This document shows positions 8,385-18,264 of a stretch of DNA of 64,000 nucleotides, in pieces. The notes under the pieces are model-generated. The model was not told where the DNA came from and ran no database searches. It was given only the letters and a program-made list of their open reading frames with translations. Positions within the stretch are counted from its first letter, which is position 1; the number at the start of each line of letters is the position of its first letter. The stretch is taken from positions 62,001 through 126,000 of the forward strand of contig NZ_AUGD01000002.1 of assembly GCF_000426845.1 (NCBI RefSeq), in the 5' to 3' direction. Source of the stretch: Bradyrhizobium sp. in8p8. GTDB lineage: Bacteria; Pseudomonadota; Alphaproteobacteria; Rhizobiales; Xanthobacteraceae. Both the position numbers and the translations under genes were made by a program.

Positions 8385-10022
8385 ATGAGCAAACTCACCC
8401 GTCGTACCATCCTGAAATCCGGCGGCGCTGCCGCGAGCACGCTGCTGCTGCCGCGCTTTGCGATCGCGCAAGGCGACAACCGTCCGTCGGTGACGATCGC
8501 CGTGCAGAAGGTGACCAATTCGAACGTGCTCGACGTGCTGCGCGAGCAGTCCAATGTCGGAGAGCGCGTGTTCTTCTCCTCGATCTGGGAAGGCCTGATC
8601 TCCAAGAACTGGCGCGGCGATCTCGAAGCCGTGCCCGGCCTTGCCACCGAATGGCGCCGCATCGACGATCAGACCGTCGAAGTGAAGCTGCGCCAGGGCG
8701 TCAAGTTCCACAATGGCGACGAGCTCACGGCGGAAGACGTCGTCTTCACCTTCAGCCGCGAGCGCATGTTCGGCGAGACCGAGGCCAAGAACCGCTCCAC
8801 CATCAGGGCCTTCGAGAAGATCCCGACGCCGCGGCCGGGCAAGGAGCTGCCGCCCGACGTGCCGGCCGTCGCCCGGCGCATCTGGCCGGACCTCGTGCGC
8901 GTCGATGCCGTCGACAAGTACACGGTTCGCTTCTACAACGCGACGCCCGACGTCACCATCGAGGGGCGGTTGTCGCGCTACGGCTCCGACATCATGAACC
9001 GCCGCGCCTGGGACGAATCGGCGAGCTATCTCGACTGGGCGCGCAAGCCCGTCACCACCGGTCCCTACAAGGTCGTCGAGCTCAAGCCCGACGTGTCGTT
9101 GACCCTCGAAGCGCATGACGAATATTGGGGCGGCCGCCCGCCGCTCAAGCGCATCCGTTTCCTCGAAGTGCCCGAGGTCGCGAGCCGCATCAACGGCCTG
9201 TTGTCGGGCGAATACCAGTTCGCCTGCGACATCCCGCCGGATCAGATCGCCGGCATCGAGAAGAACTCCGCCTTCGAAGTGCAGGGCGGCACCATCCTCA
9301 ATCACCGCCTCACCGTGTTCGACAAGAACCACGCCGTGCTCGCCAATCCCTTGGTTCGGCGCGCCTTCACCCATGCGATCGACCGCCAGGCCATCGTCGA
9401 CAGCCTGTGGGCCGGCCGCACCCGCGTGCCGAAGGGGCTGCAATGGGAGTTCTACGGCGACATGTTCAACGCCGACTGGAACGTGCCCGCCTATGATCCG
9501 AAGCTCGCGCAGGATCTGCTCAAGCAGGCCAATTACAAGGGCGATGCGATCCCCTATCGCCTGCTCAACAATTACTACACCAACCAGGTCGCGACCGCGC
9601 AGATCCTGGTCGAGATGTGGAAGTCGGTCGGCCTCAACGTTCAGATCGAGACCAAGGAAAACTGGTCGCAGATCATGGAGCGCGGACCGGCACGCGCCGT
9701 GCGCGACTGGTCGAACTCGGCTGCGTTCAACGATCCGGTGTCCTCGCTGGTCGCCCAGCACGGCCCGAACGGCCAGCAGCAGCAGATCGGCGAATGGACC
9801 AACGCCGAACTGAACAAGCTCTCGGAGTTCCTGGAGACCTCGACCGACCGCGCCGCGCGCAAGAAGGCGTTCCGCCGCATGCTGGAGATCGCCGAGCGCG
9901 AGGACCCCGCCTACACCGTGCTGCACCAGAACGCGACCTTCACCGCCAAGCCGAAATCGATCAAGTGGAAGGCCTCGCCTGCCTTCGCGATGGATTTCCG
10001 CGCCGGCAATTTCGAGGCCTGA
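8385..10022 (+). CDS. Dpp/Opp-type ABC transporter substrate-binding protein
   Basis: A 545-residue periplasmic solute-binding protein of family 5 (peptide, opine and nickel binders). A twin-arginine signal (TRRTILKSG, then a hydrophobic stretch ending AIAQ) suggests folded export. The conserved family 5 segment appears as LRQGVKFHNGDELTAEDVVFTF near residue 105. The protein delivers its ligand to the two permeases and two ATPases encoded directly downstream. The reading frame ends one base before the first ATPase starts, so the operon is tightly packed. The neighbouring isomerase-like gene hints at a sugar-like or opine-like ligand instead of a plain peptide, but this is inference. Confidence 0.88.
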   Translation: MSKLTRRTILKSGGAAASTLLLPRFAIAQGDNRPSVTIAVQKVTNSNVLDVLREQSNVGERVFFSSIWEGLISKNWRGDLEAVPGLATEWRRIDDQTVEVKLRQGVKFHNGDELTAEDVVFTFSRERMFGETEAKNRSTIRAFEKIPTPRPGKELPPDVPAVARRIWPDLVRVDAVDKYTVRFYNATPDVTIEGRLSRYGSDIMNRRAWDESASYLDWARKPVTTGPYKVVELKPDVSLTLEAHDEYWGGRPPLKRIRFLEVPEVASRINGLLSGEYQFACDIPPDQIAGIEKNSAFEVQGGTILNHRLTVFDKNHAVLANPLVRRAFTHAIDRQAIVDSLWAGRTRVPKGLQWEFYGDMFNADWNVPAYDPKLAQDLLKQANYKGDAIPYRLLNNYYTNQVATAQILVEMWKSVGLNVQIETKENWSQIMERGPARAVRDWSNSAAFNDPVSSLVAQHGPNGQQQQIGEWTNAELNKLSEFLETSTDRAARKKAFRRMLEIAEREDPAYTVLHQNATFTAKPKSIKWKASPAFAMDFRAGNFEA

Positions 10023-10023
10023 G

Positions 10024-11007
10024 GTGACGCAGCTGATCGCCATTGCAGGCCTGAGCGTCGCCTTCAGCGGCGTGCCGGTGCTGCGCGGCGTCGATCTCGC
10101 TCTGCAAAAGGGCGAGGCGCTCGGCCTCGTCGGCGAGTCCGGCTCCGGCAAGTCGGTGACGTGGCTGGCTGCGCTCGGCCTCCTGCCGCGGCATGCGCAG
10201 GTCGCAGGTTCGGTGCGGCTCGACGGACGAGAGATCCTCGGCGCGCCGTCCGCAGAACTCGATCACGTCCGGGGCGGGCGGATCGCCATGATCTTCCAGG
10301 ATCCTGCCAGCGCGCTCAACCCGGTGCTCACCATCCGCAAGCAGCTTTGCGAAGCGCTGGCGCTGCATCGCGATCTCTCGGGCGAGGCGGTGAAGGCGGA
10401 AGCGCGACGGCTGCTCGACCTCGTCGGCATCCCCGACGCGGCGCGGCGGCTGTCCGCCTATCCGCACGAGTTCTCCGGCGGCCAAGTCCAGCGCGTCATG
10501 ATCGCGATGGCACTCGCCGGAAATCCCGATCTGCTGATCGCGGACGAGCCGACCACGGCGCTGGATGCCACTATCCAGGCCCAGATCCTGGAACTGCTCT
10601 CGCTGGTCCGCCGCGAGATGGGCATGGCGATGGTCCTGATCAGCCACGATCTTGGCGTCGTTGCCGAGAATTGCGATCGCGTCGCGGTGATGTATGCCGG
10701 GCGCATCGTCGAAGCGGCGCCGAGCAACCAGCTTTTCGCCGATCCCGTGCATCCCTATGCGCAGGGCCTGATCGGCGCATTGCCGCCGCTCGACGGGCCG
10801 CGTCGGCGCCTCACTGCCATTCCTGGAACGGTGCCTGATCCGGCGCACATGCCGAGCGGCTGCGCCTATGCGCCGCGCTGCGCGCTTGCCGGCGAATCGT
10901 GTGGCCTTGCTGCGCCGACCCTGGCGCCGATCGCCGATGACCGCAGCGTCGCCTGTGTCCGCGCCGAGGCTTCGCGCCGCGCGGTGCTCGGGATGGCTGC
11001 GGAATGA
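10024..11007 (+). CDS. Dpp/Opp-type ABC transporter ATP-binding protein (DppD-like)
   Basis: First of two ATPases of the importer, 327 residues. It shows Walker A GESGSGKS, a signature FSGGQVQR in place of LSGGQ, Walker [13 protein letters not shown], and the C-terminal oligopeptide-ABC region with its Cys pair (CAYAPRC). It starts with GTG at 10024, one base after the stop of the binding-protein gene, and overlaps the next ATPase by four bases (ATGA), which indicates translational coupling. It acts at the inner face of the cytoplasmic membrane and pairs with the second ATPase to drive import. Confidence 0.92.
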   Translation: MTQLIAIAGLSVAFSGVPVLRGVDLALQKGEALGLVGESGSGKSVTWLAALGLLPRHAQVAGSVRLDGREILGAPSAELDHVRGGRIAMIFQDPASALNPVLTIRKQLCEALALHRDLSGEAVKAEARRLLDLVGIPDAARRLSAYPHEFSGGQVQRVMIAMALAGNPDLLIADEPTTALDATIQAQILELLSLVRREMGMAMVLISHDLGVVAENCDRVAVMYAGRIVEAAPSNQLFADPVHPYAQGLIGALPPLDGPRRRLTAIPGTVPDPAHMPSGCAYAPRCALAGESCGLAAPTLAPIADDRSVACVRAEASRRAVLGMAAE

Positions 11008-11990
11008 GGCCTCCGCTCGTCGAAGTGTCCGCGATCTCGCGCAGCTATGCCATGCGCTCGGGTATGTTCGGACGCGCGACGGCCGTTCATGCCGTCGACG
11101 GCGTGTCGCTCACGATTGCCAAGGGAGAGACGCTCGGCCTCGTCGGCGAGTCCGGCTCGGGCAAGTCGACCACGGGCCGCATCGTGCTCGGCCTCGAGCC
11201 GCCCGACAGCGGCGATGTGCGGTTCGAGGGCAGGCCCATGGCTGCGCCGGGAACGGCCGCGTGGCGGGCGCAGCGGGCGCGGATGCAGATGATCTTCCAG
11301 GACCCGCTGGGGGCGCTGGACCGGCGCTTGCCCGTCGCGGTTCAAATCCGAGAGCCGCTCGACATTCACGGCCTCGGCACGCCCGCCGAGCGCGAAGATC
11401 GCGTCCGGGAGCTGCTGCGCGCGGTCGAGCTGACACCGGCCCACGGCGCGCGCTATCCTGGCGCGCTCTCCGGCGGCCAGCGCCAACGCGTCGTGCTGGC
11501 GCGAGCACTGGCCACGAAACCCGATTTCCTTGTTTGCGACGAGCCAGTCAGCGCGCTCGACGTCTCGATCCAGGCGCAGGTCGTGAACCTGCTTTGCGAC
11601 CTGCAGGCACAACTATCGCTGACGCTGCTGTTCATCAGCCACGATCTGCGCGTCGTCAGGCAGATCAGCAACGTCGTGGCCGTGATGTATCTCGGCCGCA
11701 TCGTCGAGATCGGCAGCGCCGACGATCTGTTTGCGCGGCCCGAGCATCCCTACACCCAGGCGCTGGTCTCGGCCTCGCCCGCGCCTGGCCGCCGCAGCGC
11801 GGGCCGTATCGTTCTGTCAGGCGATCCGCCGAACCCGGCCGCGCGGCCGAACGGCTGCGCCTTCCATCCGCGCTGTCCGCGCGCCGTCCCGCGCTGTGCC
11901 AGCGAGGTGCCGGCGCTCCTGGCTGTCGGCGGCAACCGCCAGGTGGCCTGCCATCTCGTCACGGGCGCCGAGACACGGGACGCCGCCTGA
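11004..11990 (+). CDS. Dpp/Opp-type ABC transporter ATP-binding protein (DppF-like)
   Basis: Second ATPase of the importer, 328 residues. Walker [13 protein letters not shown], signature LSGGQRQRV and Walker B FLVCDEPVSALD are intact, and the C-terminal region has the CAFHPRCPRA motif usual for DppF/OppF proteins. The start codon overlaps the previous stop (ATGA at 11004-11007), and the stop overlaps the next start (TGATG at 11988-11992). The two ATPases differ clearly and are expected to form a heterodimer. Confidence 0.92.
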   Translation: MRPPLVEVSAISRSYAMRSGMFGRATAVHAVDGVSLTIAKGETLGLVGESGSGKSTTGRIVLGLEPPDSGDVRFEGRPMAAPGTAAWRAQRARMQMIFQDPLGALDRRLPVAVQIREPLDIHGLGTPAEREDRVRELLRAVELTPAHGARYPGALSGGQRQRVVLARALATKPDFLVCDEPVSALDVSIQAQVVNLLCDLQAQLSLTLLFISHDLRVVRQISNVVAVMYLGRIVEIGSADDLFARPEHPYTQALVSASPAPGRRSAGRIVLSGDPPNPAARPNGCAFHPRCPRAVPRCASEVPALLAVGGNRQVACHLVTGAETRDAA

Positions 11991-12919
11991 TGGGACGCTA
12001 TCTCGCCATTCGGATCGGACGCGCCGCGCTCACGATCGTCCTCGTCGTCACCTTCGCCTTCATCGTGCTGCGACTCTCCGGGGATCCCGCGCTGATGATT
12101 TTGGGACCCGAGGCGCCGCCGGAGGTGCTCGCAGCGTTCCGCAAGGCCTGGGGCCTCGATGATCCCATCTGGGCTCAGTATTTCGACTATTTCGGCGCCA
12201 TCGCCAAAGGCGAGCTAGGCCGCTCGATGCGCGACGGCCGGCCTGCGATCGAGCTGGTGCTGGAGCGGATTCCGGCAACGCTGGCGCTGACCTTGCCGGC
12301 CTTCTTCTTCAAGGTCGCGCTCGGCATTCCCGCCGGCATCTACGCTGCGCTGCATCGCGGCTCGGGAATTGATCGCGCCGTGATGATGACGGCAGTGGCC
12401 GGCTTCACGGTGCCGAGCTTCGTGCTGGCGCTGCTCTTGGTCCTCGTCTTCGCCGTGCAGCTCGGCTGGCTGCCGTCAGGCGGGCAGGACAGCTGGCGTC
12501 ACGCCATCCTGCCGATCACGACGCTGAGCCTCGGCGGCGCCGCGGTGCTGGCACGCTTCACCCGGAGCGCGATGCTGGAGGTGCTGGGCCAGCCCTACAT
12601 TCGCACGGCTTCCGCCAAGGGCGTGCCGTGGCGCAAGGTGGTGACGTCGCACGCGCTGCCGAACGCAGCGATCCCGACCGTGACCATTCTCGGCTTCATG
12701 GTCGGCACGCTGATCGCGGGCGCGGTCGTGGTCGAGAGCGTCTTTGCCTGGCCGGGAGTAGGGCGGCTTCTCGTCGTCGCCGTCGCCAACCGCGATCTCG
12801 CCGTCGTGCAGTGCATCCTGTTGCTGGTCGCGATGACCATGGTGACGTCCAATTTGATCGTCGATTTCCTCTACGGCTTTCTCGACCCGCGCCTGCGCAC
12901 CAAAGGAGCGCACGCATGA
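11990..12919 (+). CDS. Dpp/Opp-type ABC transporter permease (DppB-like)
   Basis: An inner-membrane permease of 309 residues with about six hydrophobic helices. The first (after MGRYLAIRIGR) is the N-terminal helix typical of DppB/OppB/GsiC. The coupling-loop motif (EAA loop) is visible as YIRTASAKGVPWRKVV. The frame is open far upstream, but the start at 11990 overlaps the preceding stop and gives a protein of normal length. It pairs with the DppC-like permease, whose start overlaps its stop by four bases. Confidence 0.92.
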   Translation: MGRYLAIRIGRAALTIVLVVTFAFIVLRLSGDPALMILGPEAPPEVLAAFRKAWGLDDPIWAQYFDYFGAIAKGELGRSMRDGRPAIELVLERIPATLALTLPAFFFKVALGIPAGIYAALHRGSGIDRAVMMTAVAGFTVPSFVLALLLVLVFAVQLGWLPSGGQDSWRHAILPITTLSLGGAAVLARFTRSAMLEVLGQPYIRTASAKGVPWRKVVTSHALPNAAIPTVTILGFMVGTLIAGAVVVESVFAWPGVGRLLVVAVANRDLAVVQCILLLVAMTMVTSNLIVDFLYGFLDPRLRTKGAHA

Positions 12920-13776
12920 CCGATGCGACGCTGAAGGATACGTCTGTCCGCCGCCGCATCAACCTGCCGGCCATTCCCGTCTCGGTGGCGCTGGCGGTGG
13001 CCTGGATCGTCGCGATGCTGCTGATCGCGGCCTTCGCCGAGAAGATCGCGCCGTACGGCTATACCCAGCTCGACCTGCGCAACCGGCTGGCGGCGCCCGG
13101 CAATGCTGCGCATTGGCTCGGCACCGACGAGCTCGGCCGGGACGTGCTGTCGCGTCTTCTCGTCTCCATCCGCATCTCGCTGCTGATCGCGTTCGGCGCC
13201 ACCGCCATCTCGGCCATCGTCGGCACCACGCTCGGCTTCCTCGCCGCGCATTTCCGCGGGGCTGTAGAGCAGCTCGTGCTGATGCTGTCCGACTTCCAGG
13301 CCAGCATGCCGTTCCTCATCATGGCGCTTGCGGTGCTCGCCTTCTTCGGCAACTCGCTGCCGCTTCTGGTCGGCCTGATGGGCCTGTTCGGCTGGGAGCG
13401 CTATGCCCGCATCGCGCGAGGTCTTGCCATCTCGGCCAGTGCGCAAGGTTATGCGGCCGCGGTGCGCCAGCTCGGTGCGACGCCGTCGCGGATCTATCTT
13501 CGGCACATCCTGCCCAATATCGCCTCGACGCTGATCGTCTCGACCACGCTGGTGTTTCCCGAGGTGATCCTGATGGAATCCGGCCTGTCGTTCCTCGGCC
13601 TCGGGGTGCAGCCGCCGATGACCAGCCTCGGCAACATGGTCGGCTATGGCCGGGAATATCTGACCCGTGCGCCCTGGATCATGCTGGCACCGGCGACCAC
13701 CATCGTGGTGACCACGCTGGCCGTCTCCGTGATAGGCGACTGGCTGCGCGACCGGCTCGATCCAACCCTGCAATAG
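12916..13776 (+). CDS. Dpp/Opp-type ABC transporter permease (DppC-like)
   Basis: Second permease of the importer, 286 residues. It has the N-terminal helix, the LGTDELGRDVLSRL motif that marks DppC/OppC proteins, and an EAA-type loop (GYAAAVRQLGATPSRI). The ATG at 12916 overlaps the stop of the DppB-like gene, and it is the last gene of the importer operon. The order binding protein - ATPase - ATPase - permease - permease is a rearrangement of the more common dppABCDF order. Confidence 0.92.
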   Translation: MTDATLKDTSVRRRINLPAIPVSVALAVAWIVAMLLIAAFAEKIAPYGYTQLDLRNRLAAPGNAAHWLGTDELGRDVLSRLLVSIRISLLIAFGATAISAIVGTTLGFLAAHFRGAVEQLVLMLSDFQASMPFLIMALAVLAFFGNSLPLLVGLMGLFGWERYARIARGLAISASAQGYAAAVRQLGATPSRIYLRHILPNIASTLIVSTTLVFPEVILMESGLSFLGLGVQPPMTSLGNMVGYGREYLTRAPWIMLAPATTIVVTTLAVSVIGDWLRDRLDPTLQ

Positions 13777-13932
13777 GCACGCGGGCCAGGAGGGTCCGCG
13801 CCGGGAGCAGGGGAGCCCTGTCCGGGCCAAGTTCCCGTTGCGCCCGCACGGTCCGTGCGCTATCCGGCCGGAAAGGCCTGAGGCGGCTCCACATTTTCCC
13901 GCCCGGCTGCAAACCCGAGGACGGAAACCGCC

Positions 13933-15783
13933 ATGCCAGCCTATCGCTCCCGCACCACCACACACGGCCGCAACATGGCGGGCGCCCGCGGCCTCTGGCG
14001 CGCGACGGGCATGAAGGATGCCGATTTCGGCAAGCCGATCATCGCGGTCGTCAACTCCTTCACCCAGTTCGTGCCGGGCCACGTCCACCTCAAGGACCTC
14101 GGCCAGCTCGTGGCACGCGAGATCGAGCAAGCCGGCGGAGTCGCAAAGGAATTCAACACCATCGCCGTCGATGACGGCATCGCCATGGGCCATGACGGCA
14201 TGCTCTACAGCCTGCCGTCGCGCGAGCTCATCGCCGACAGCGTCGAGTACATGGCCAACGCCCATTGCGCCGACGGCCTCGTCTGCATCTCCAATTGCGA
14301 CAAGATCACGCCCGGCATGCTGATGGCCGCGCTGCGGCTCAACATCCCCGCCGTGTTCGTCTCGGGCGGGCCGATGGAGGCCGGCAAGGTCAAGCTGCAG
14401 GGCAAGACCAAAGCCGTCGACCTCATCGACGCCATGGTGGCGGCCGCCGACTCCAAGGTCAGTGACGAGGACGTCAAGGTGATCGAGCGCTCGGCCTGTC
14501 CGACCTGCGGCTCCTGCTCGGGCATGTTCACCGCCAATTCCATGAACTGCCTGACCGAGGCGCTCGGCCTCGCGCTGCCCGGCAACGGTTCGGTGGTGGC
14601 AACCCATGCCGACCGCAGGCGCCTGTTCGTCGAGGCCGGACACACCATCGTCGATCTCGTCCGCCGCTACTACGAGCAGGACGATGCCAGCGTGCTGCCG
14701 CGCAACATCGCGAACTTCAAGGCATTCGAGAACGCGATGACGCTGGACATCGCCATGGGCGGGTCGACCAACACCGTGCTGCATCTGCTCGCCGCCGCCC
14801 ATGAAGGGAAGGTGGCTTTCACCATGAAGGACATCGACCGGCTGTCGCGCCGCGTGCCCGTGCTCTGCAAGGTCGCCCCGTCGGTTGCGGACGTACACGT
14901 CGAGGACGTGCATCGTGCCGGCGGCATCATGGGCATTCTCGGCGAGCTCGATCGCGCCGGCCTGATCGACACCTCGGTGTCGACCGTGCACGCGCCGACC
15001 ATGAACGAGGCGCTGGAACGCTGGGACATCAAGCGCACCAAGAGCGAGGCGGTGCGGACCTTCTACCGCGCTTCGCCGGGCGGGATCCCGACCCAGGTCG
15101 CCTTCAGCCAGGAGCGCCGCTACGACGAACTCGACGCCGACCGCGAGAAGGGCGTCGTGCGCGATCTCGACCACGCCTTCAGCAAGGACGGCGGTCTTGC
15201 CGTGCTCTACGGCAACCTGGCGCAAGACGGCTGCATCGTGAAGACCGCCGGCGTCGATGCCTCGATCCTGAAATTCTCCGGTCCCGCGCGCGTGTTCGAA
15301 AGCCAGGATGCCGCCGTCGAGGGCATCCTGGGCGGCAAGGTCGTCGCCGGTGAGGTCGTGGTCATCATCTACGAAGGCCCGCGCGGCGGCCCCGGCATGC
15401 AGGAGATGCTCTACCCCACGAGCTATCTGAAATCGATGGGCCTCGGCAAAGCCTGCGCGCTCGTCACCGACGGCCGCTTCTCGGGCGGTTCGTCCGGCCT
15501 GTCAATCGGCCATCTCTCGCCGGAAGCGGCCGAGGGCGGCAATATCGGTCTCGTGCGCACGGGCGACATCATCGCCATCGACATCCCGAACCGCAGCATC
15601 AACCTCGAAGTCTCCGACGAGGAGCTCGCCAGGCGCCGCGCAGCGGAGGAGGCCAAGGGCGATTCCGCCTGGCAGGCGCAAGGCCGCAAGCGCAACGTCT
15701 CGACCGCGCTCCAGGCATACGCTGCGCTCACAACCAGTGCCGCGCGTGGCGCGGTGCGGGAGGTGAAGCGACGCGTGAAGTAA
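13933..15783 (+). CDS. ilvD: Dihydroxy-acid dehydratase
   Basis: Iron-sulfur dehydratase of valine, leucine and isoleucine biosynthesis, converting 2,3-dihydroxy acids to 2-keto acids. The 616-residue length is that of classical IlvD. Cluster cysteines sit at Cys122 ([10 protein letters not shown]) and Cys195 within [12 protein letters not shown] (Cys189, 192, 195). The [11 protein letters not shown] motif (80-90) provides the Mg site. It has its own 157-base upstream region and a perfect hairpin after the gene, so it is probably transcribed alone. It shows no link to the importer before it. Confidence 0.96.
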   Translation: MPAYRSRTTTHGRNMAGARGLWRATGMKDADFGKPIIAVVNSFTQFVPGHVHLKDLGQLVAREIEQAGGVAKEFNTIAVDDGIAMGHDGMLYSLPSRELIADSVEYMANAHCADGLVCISNCDKITPGMLMAALRLNIPAVFVSGGPMEAGKVKLQGKTKAVDLIDAMVAAADSKVSDEDVKVIERSACPTCGSCSGMFTANSMNCLTEALGLALPGNGSVVATHADRRRLFVEAGHTIVDLVRRYYEQDDASVLPRNIANFKAFENAMTLDIAMGGSTNTVLHLLAAAHEGKVAFTMKDIDRLSRRVPVLCKVAPSVADVHVEDVHRAGGIMGILGELDRAGLIDTSVSTVHAPTMNEALERWDIKRTKSEAVRTFYRASPGGIPTQVAFSQERRYDELDADREKGVVRDLDHAFSKDGGLAVLYGNLAQDGCIVKTAGVDASILKFSGPARVFESQDAAVEGILGGKVVAGEVVVIIYEGPRGGPGMQEMLYPTSYLKSMGLGKACALVTDGRFSGGSSGLSIGHLSPEAAEGGNIGLVRTGDIIAIDIPNRSINLEVSDEELARRRAAEEAKGDSAWQAQGRKRNVSTALQAYAALTTSAARGAVREVKRRVK

Positions 15784-15824
15784 GCCCGCGCCGTTCGCCT
15801 CACGCGCATGGTCAACAAGTTCTG

Positions 15825-15848
15825 AACGGCCGGCGATAGCCGGCCGTT
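15825..15848 (+). terminator. Perfect hairpin after ilvD
   Basis: Arms AACGGCCGGC (15825-15834) and GCCGGCCGTT (15839-15848) pair perfectly over 10 bp around a GATA tetraloop. It is followed by TTG rather than a long T-run. Confidence 0.75.
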
Positions 15849-15950
15849 TGCATTAAGGATGCCCCCACGAAGTTCGGCAGCCCAGGATTTTGCGGCGTAT
15901 ACTGGCGCGACCTTCGCAAATCCATTTCGGGCAACTGGGGCACCACCGCA

Positions 15951-16325
15951 ATGTCTCGTACTCTTGCTGTCGTCTTCTCAACGGCTGTCGCCGCGATTTC
16001 CATGACGGGCGCAGCCTCCGCTGGCTGCTACAATTGCTATGCGCCGCCGCCCTGCACGACCTGTTACCAGCAGCAATATGTGCCCCCGCAATACCGCACT
16101 GTCGACGAGACCGTGATGGTGTCGCCGGGCTCAGTCGTCGCACACCGCACGCCGGCGCAGTACCGCACCGTGATGGTGCCGCAGACGGTGATGGTGGCGC
16201 CGCCCAGCGTCCAGTACGAGCGCATCCCGCCGCAATACGCCACGCGCCAGCGCGTCGAAATGGTCTCGCCCGGCTATTCCTACTACGCCCCGGTGCAGAT
16301 GAACTGCGCGTCCTGCGGCTACTGA
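15951..16325 (+). CDS. Small exported Tyr/Pro/Cys-rich protein
   Basis: A 124-residue protein that I do not recognise. Residues 1-24 form a signal peptide ending ASA. The mature part begins GCYNCYAPPPC and has two further CxxC-like pairs, one being the C-terminal CASCGY. In between are loose repeats built on QYRTV and MVxPxxVxxxR/QY units (for example PPQYRTVDETVMVSPGS, then PAQYRTVMVPQTVMVAP). It is probably a cell-surface or periplasmic protein with disulfides. A strong rho-independent terminator follows, so it forms its own transcription unit. No function can be assigned. Confidence 0.75.
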   Translation: MSRTLAVVFSTAVAAISMTGAASAGCYNCYAPPPCTTCYQQQYVPPQYRTVDETVMVSPGSVVAHRTPAQYRTVMVPQTVMVAPPSVQYERIPPQYATRQRVEMVSPGYSYYAPVQMNCASCGY

Positions 16326-16350
16326 GCCCAGACGCAGCTAGGAAGAACCT

Positions 16351-16384
16351 GCGGCGCTCCTCTCGGGGGCGCCGCTTTCTTTTT
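16351..16384 (+). terminator. Rho-independent terminator
   Basis: A GC-rich stem (16351-16360 with 16366-16375, ten pairs including one G-T) closes a 5-base loop and is followed at once by TTTCTTTTT. This is the clearest classical terminator in the window and ends the small exported-protein gene. Confidence 0.88.
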
Positions 16385-16441
16385 GCGAGATGTGAGGGGC
16401 GGGCACTATGAACCGGTAAGCCCGGAACGAGACAAAACGGC

Positions 16442-16825
16442 ATGAACTCGTTCCTAACAACCGTTGAGCGACCGCAACTCGGGATGGTCGCTGCCCTCGT
16501 TGGATCGCTGATGTGCGCGGTCGCGATTGTCTGGTCGATCGGGTCGACCGACCGCGTCACCTATCTGGGTGCGGACCACGGTCAGGAACAGACGGCCGCG
16601 CACATCCGCCTCAAGACGCTCCCTCAAGGAAGCTATGTGATCGAGCGAGGACCAATCTATCAGGCGATGCGCGCAGGGTGCCGTTACGACCTCAGTTTCA
16701 GCCCTCAGTTCGGCCGCCACGTCAGCGACCGCCAGAGAACGAAGTATATCAGGAGCGCCGTGCTGGTTGACTGTCCTCCAGCTAAGACCAAAGCGGCCGC
16801 TTCAGCTGTCCGGCTCACGGAATAG
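16442..16825 (+). CDS. Small single-pass membrane protein, unknown function
   Basis: A 127-residue protein with one N-terminal membrane segment (about residues 14-34, LGMVAALVGSLMCAVAIVW) and a soluble remainder containing two cysteines (GCRYDL and VDCPP) that could form a disulfide outside the cytoplasm. No family is recognised. Its 3' end overlaps by 11 bases the convergent gene on the minus strand, so both cannot have long 3' trailers. The ribosome-binding site is weak, and the coding call rests on the membrane segment and reading-frame length. Confidence 0.55.
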   Translation: MNSFLTTVERPQLGMVAALVGSLMCAVAIVWSIGSTDRVTYLGADHGQEQTAAHIRLKTLPQGSYVIERGPIYQAMRAGCRYDLSFSPQFGRHVSDRQRTKYIRSAVLVDCPPAKTKAAASAVRLTE

Positions 16826-17231
16826 CCACCCTGTTCGACACCACTCTTCGGAGCCGCAACCGGTCGGTAAGCGTGATGTAGACCGACCTCGGGCGCTGGG
16901 CGGACGGAAGCGAGAACCAGAGCTGCGTCAGGCTAAACGGCTCGCCGAGGTCGCAGAATCCGTAGAGTCTCGTGTTCCTGACATTGTAGATGTCGACCCA
17001 GGTGCGAGATGCAGCGGCGTTGAGCCCGCACGGCGGCAGCTTCGGCGACGCCGCAAACAGCGCTGGCGAGTAGTCATTCCAGTTGACGACCGTCAGCCCG
17101 ACAATGAGCGTTGATCCAAAAACGAACTGGCCGGCGTATTGGAGCACCGGACGTGGAAACGGCTGCGCCAGCGCCGGTGCCGCAAATCCAGCCAGAAGCG
17201 CGGCGGTCAGCAGAATTCGCTTCAAGCTCAT
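16815..17231 (-). CDS. Small exported protein, unknown function
   Basis: A 138-residue protein with a clear signal peptide (MSLKRILLTAALLAGF to ALAQ, cleavage about residue 23). The mature part contains two cysteines about 33 residues apart (PCGLN and GFCDL), probably a disulfide, and a segment SVYITLTDRLRLRR near the C-terminus. The start at 17231 has a GGGAGGAT ribosome-binding sequence directly upstream; the frame runs on to 17300, but the signal peptide fixes this start. It is convergent with the preceding small membrane protein. I cannot assign a function. Confidence 0.72.
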   Translation of the reverse strand: MSLKRILLTAALLAGFAAPALAQPFPRPVLQYAGQFVFGSTLIVGLTVVNWNDYSPALFAASPKLPPCGLNAAASRTWVDIYNVRNTRLYGFCDLGEPFSLTQLWFSLPSAQRPRSVYITLTDRLRLRRVVSNRVAIP

Positions 17232-17470
17232 ATCGATCCTCCCTCGAACGTATGGGCCAAGGCTAACGACGATCAGCCGAAGCCCTTTGATCGTGCTCAA
17301 CTCGGAGGCTCGTTCGCGTTGGCGGCGAGCACCTTTCAGGTAAGGACATTGCCACGACAGCTCATCGAAACGCGGCCCCCTCGGGGTCCCAAAACCCGAT
17401 CACGCCGCCAGCACCAAGTTCGCGTTGCCTTCCCCGACCGACTGCGTTAAGCGACACCCACTCCCGGACT

Positions 17471-17560
17471 GGAAGGGTGGCCGAGTGGTTTAAGGCACCG
17501 GTCTTGAAAACCGGCGTGCCCGCAAGGGTACCGTGGGTTCGAATCCCACCCCTTCCGCCA
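17471..17560 (+). tRNA. tRNA-Ser (anticodon UGA)
   Basis: A 90-base serine tRNA with the CCA end encoded (17558-17560). The acceptor arm GGAAGGG pairs with CCCTTCC. The anticodon arm CCGGT-CTTGAAA-ACCGG shows anticodon TGA at 17505-17507, there is a long variable arm, and the T-loop is TTCGAAT. It reads UCA and related serine codons. Serine tRNA genes are common integration targets, and the gene-sparse stretch downstream contains many unusual genes, but I see no integrase or duplicated tRNA end. Confidence 0.97.
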
Positions 17561-17811
17561 GTATCCACTCCTCCAAACGGCAATAGTTAAGGGATTGAAC
17601 CTTCTACGATTTTCTGAGGGCGACCTGAGGGTGGCGCGAAGTAGCTACGGTGACAAGCTACGAACTCTGTCACCAAGCGGAGACCGGCAGGGTACCTCGC
17701 GTTTCTTCATCGGCAGCTGAGTTCTGGTGTGAGATTGTAGACTGCTGCGGCGATGCAGACGCTGGTCTGCCTGCCCGGCCCATGCGGGAGTTCGAACTTT
17801 AGGAGAGGGGG

Positions 17812-18264
17812 CTACGGCACGACCAATACTGGTACCATTCCATTCGCCAGGACCTCGGATGTTTGACTTCCCAAAAACAGCCTCCTAAGGCCGCGTCGCC
17901 CGTGAGATGCCATGACGATCAAGTCGCAACCTTTGGACTTTGCTGTTTCGATGATTGCAGTAGCCGGGTGCGAATTCGGAACATGCAGAAAGTCTGAAGA
18001 AACGCCGATTTCCTCCGCCATCGATCGAACCACCTTTAACACATTGTGCGCGTGCTCCTTATGAGCTGCCTCGTAGCTATCGATCTCGTCCTGAGACGGT
18101 AGGATCGCCGAGGTGTGCCCACTCCCATAGTCAATGTACATTGCCTCCGTCACTGTAATGATCGTTGCTTTGGCGTTTAGAGCCTTGGCAAGGGCGAGTC
18201 CGTGTCTGACGCCTTTGTTCGCAAGGTCTGATCCATCGGTGCTCAAGAGGATGTTGGTATACAT
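17812..18264 (-). CDS. Universal stress protein, UspA family
   Basis: A single-domain UspA-type protein of 150 residues. The N-terminal strand ILLSTDGSDLA and the C-terminal nucleotide-binding motif GRRGLRRLFLGSQTSEVL (G-x9-G-S/T pattern) are intact, which suggests an ATP-binding rather than a non-binding Usp. Such proteins are induced by starvation, low oxygen or damage. It lies alone on the minus strand between tRNA-Ser and an amidohydrolase gene, in a stretch rich in stress and envelope functions. Upstream of its start is GGAGGAGAT, a strong ribosome-binding sequence. Confidence 0.9.
   Translation of the reverse strand: MYTNILLSTDGSDLANKGVRHGLALAKALNAKATIITVTEAMYIDYGSGHTSAILPSQDEIDSYEAAHKEHAHNVLKVVRSMAEEIGVSSDFLHVPNSHPATAIIETAKSKGCDLIVMASHGRRGLRRLFLGSQTSEVLANGMVPVLVVP

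Noticed and set aside
8364..10151. Minus-strand frame of 595 codons opposite the binding-protein gene
   Set aside because: Shadow of the solute-binding protein gene; no start signal and no motif.
12871..15225. Minus-strand frame of 784 codons opposite the DppC-like permease and ilvD
   Set aside because: Shadow created by high GC in two real genes; it spans an intergenic gap and shows no domains.
17362..17583. Minus-strand 73-codon frame over tRNA-Ser (contains GTLAGTPVFKTGALNHSATLP-like text)
   Set aside because: It is the antisense of the tRNA gene, a widespread false protein in databases.
17561..17811. Integrated element directly behind tRNA-Ser
   Set aside because: No integrase, no duplicated tRNA end and no mobile genes were seen in or near this stretch.
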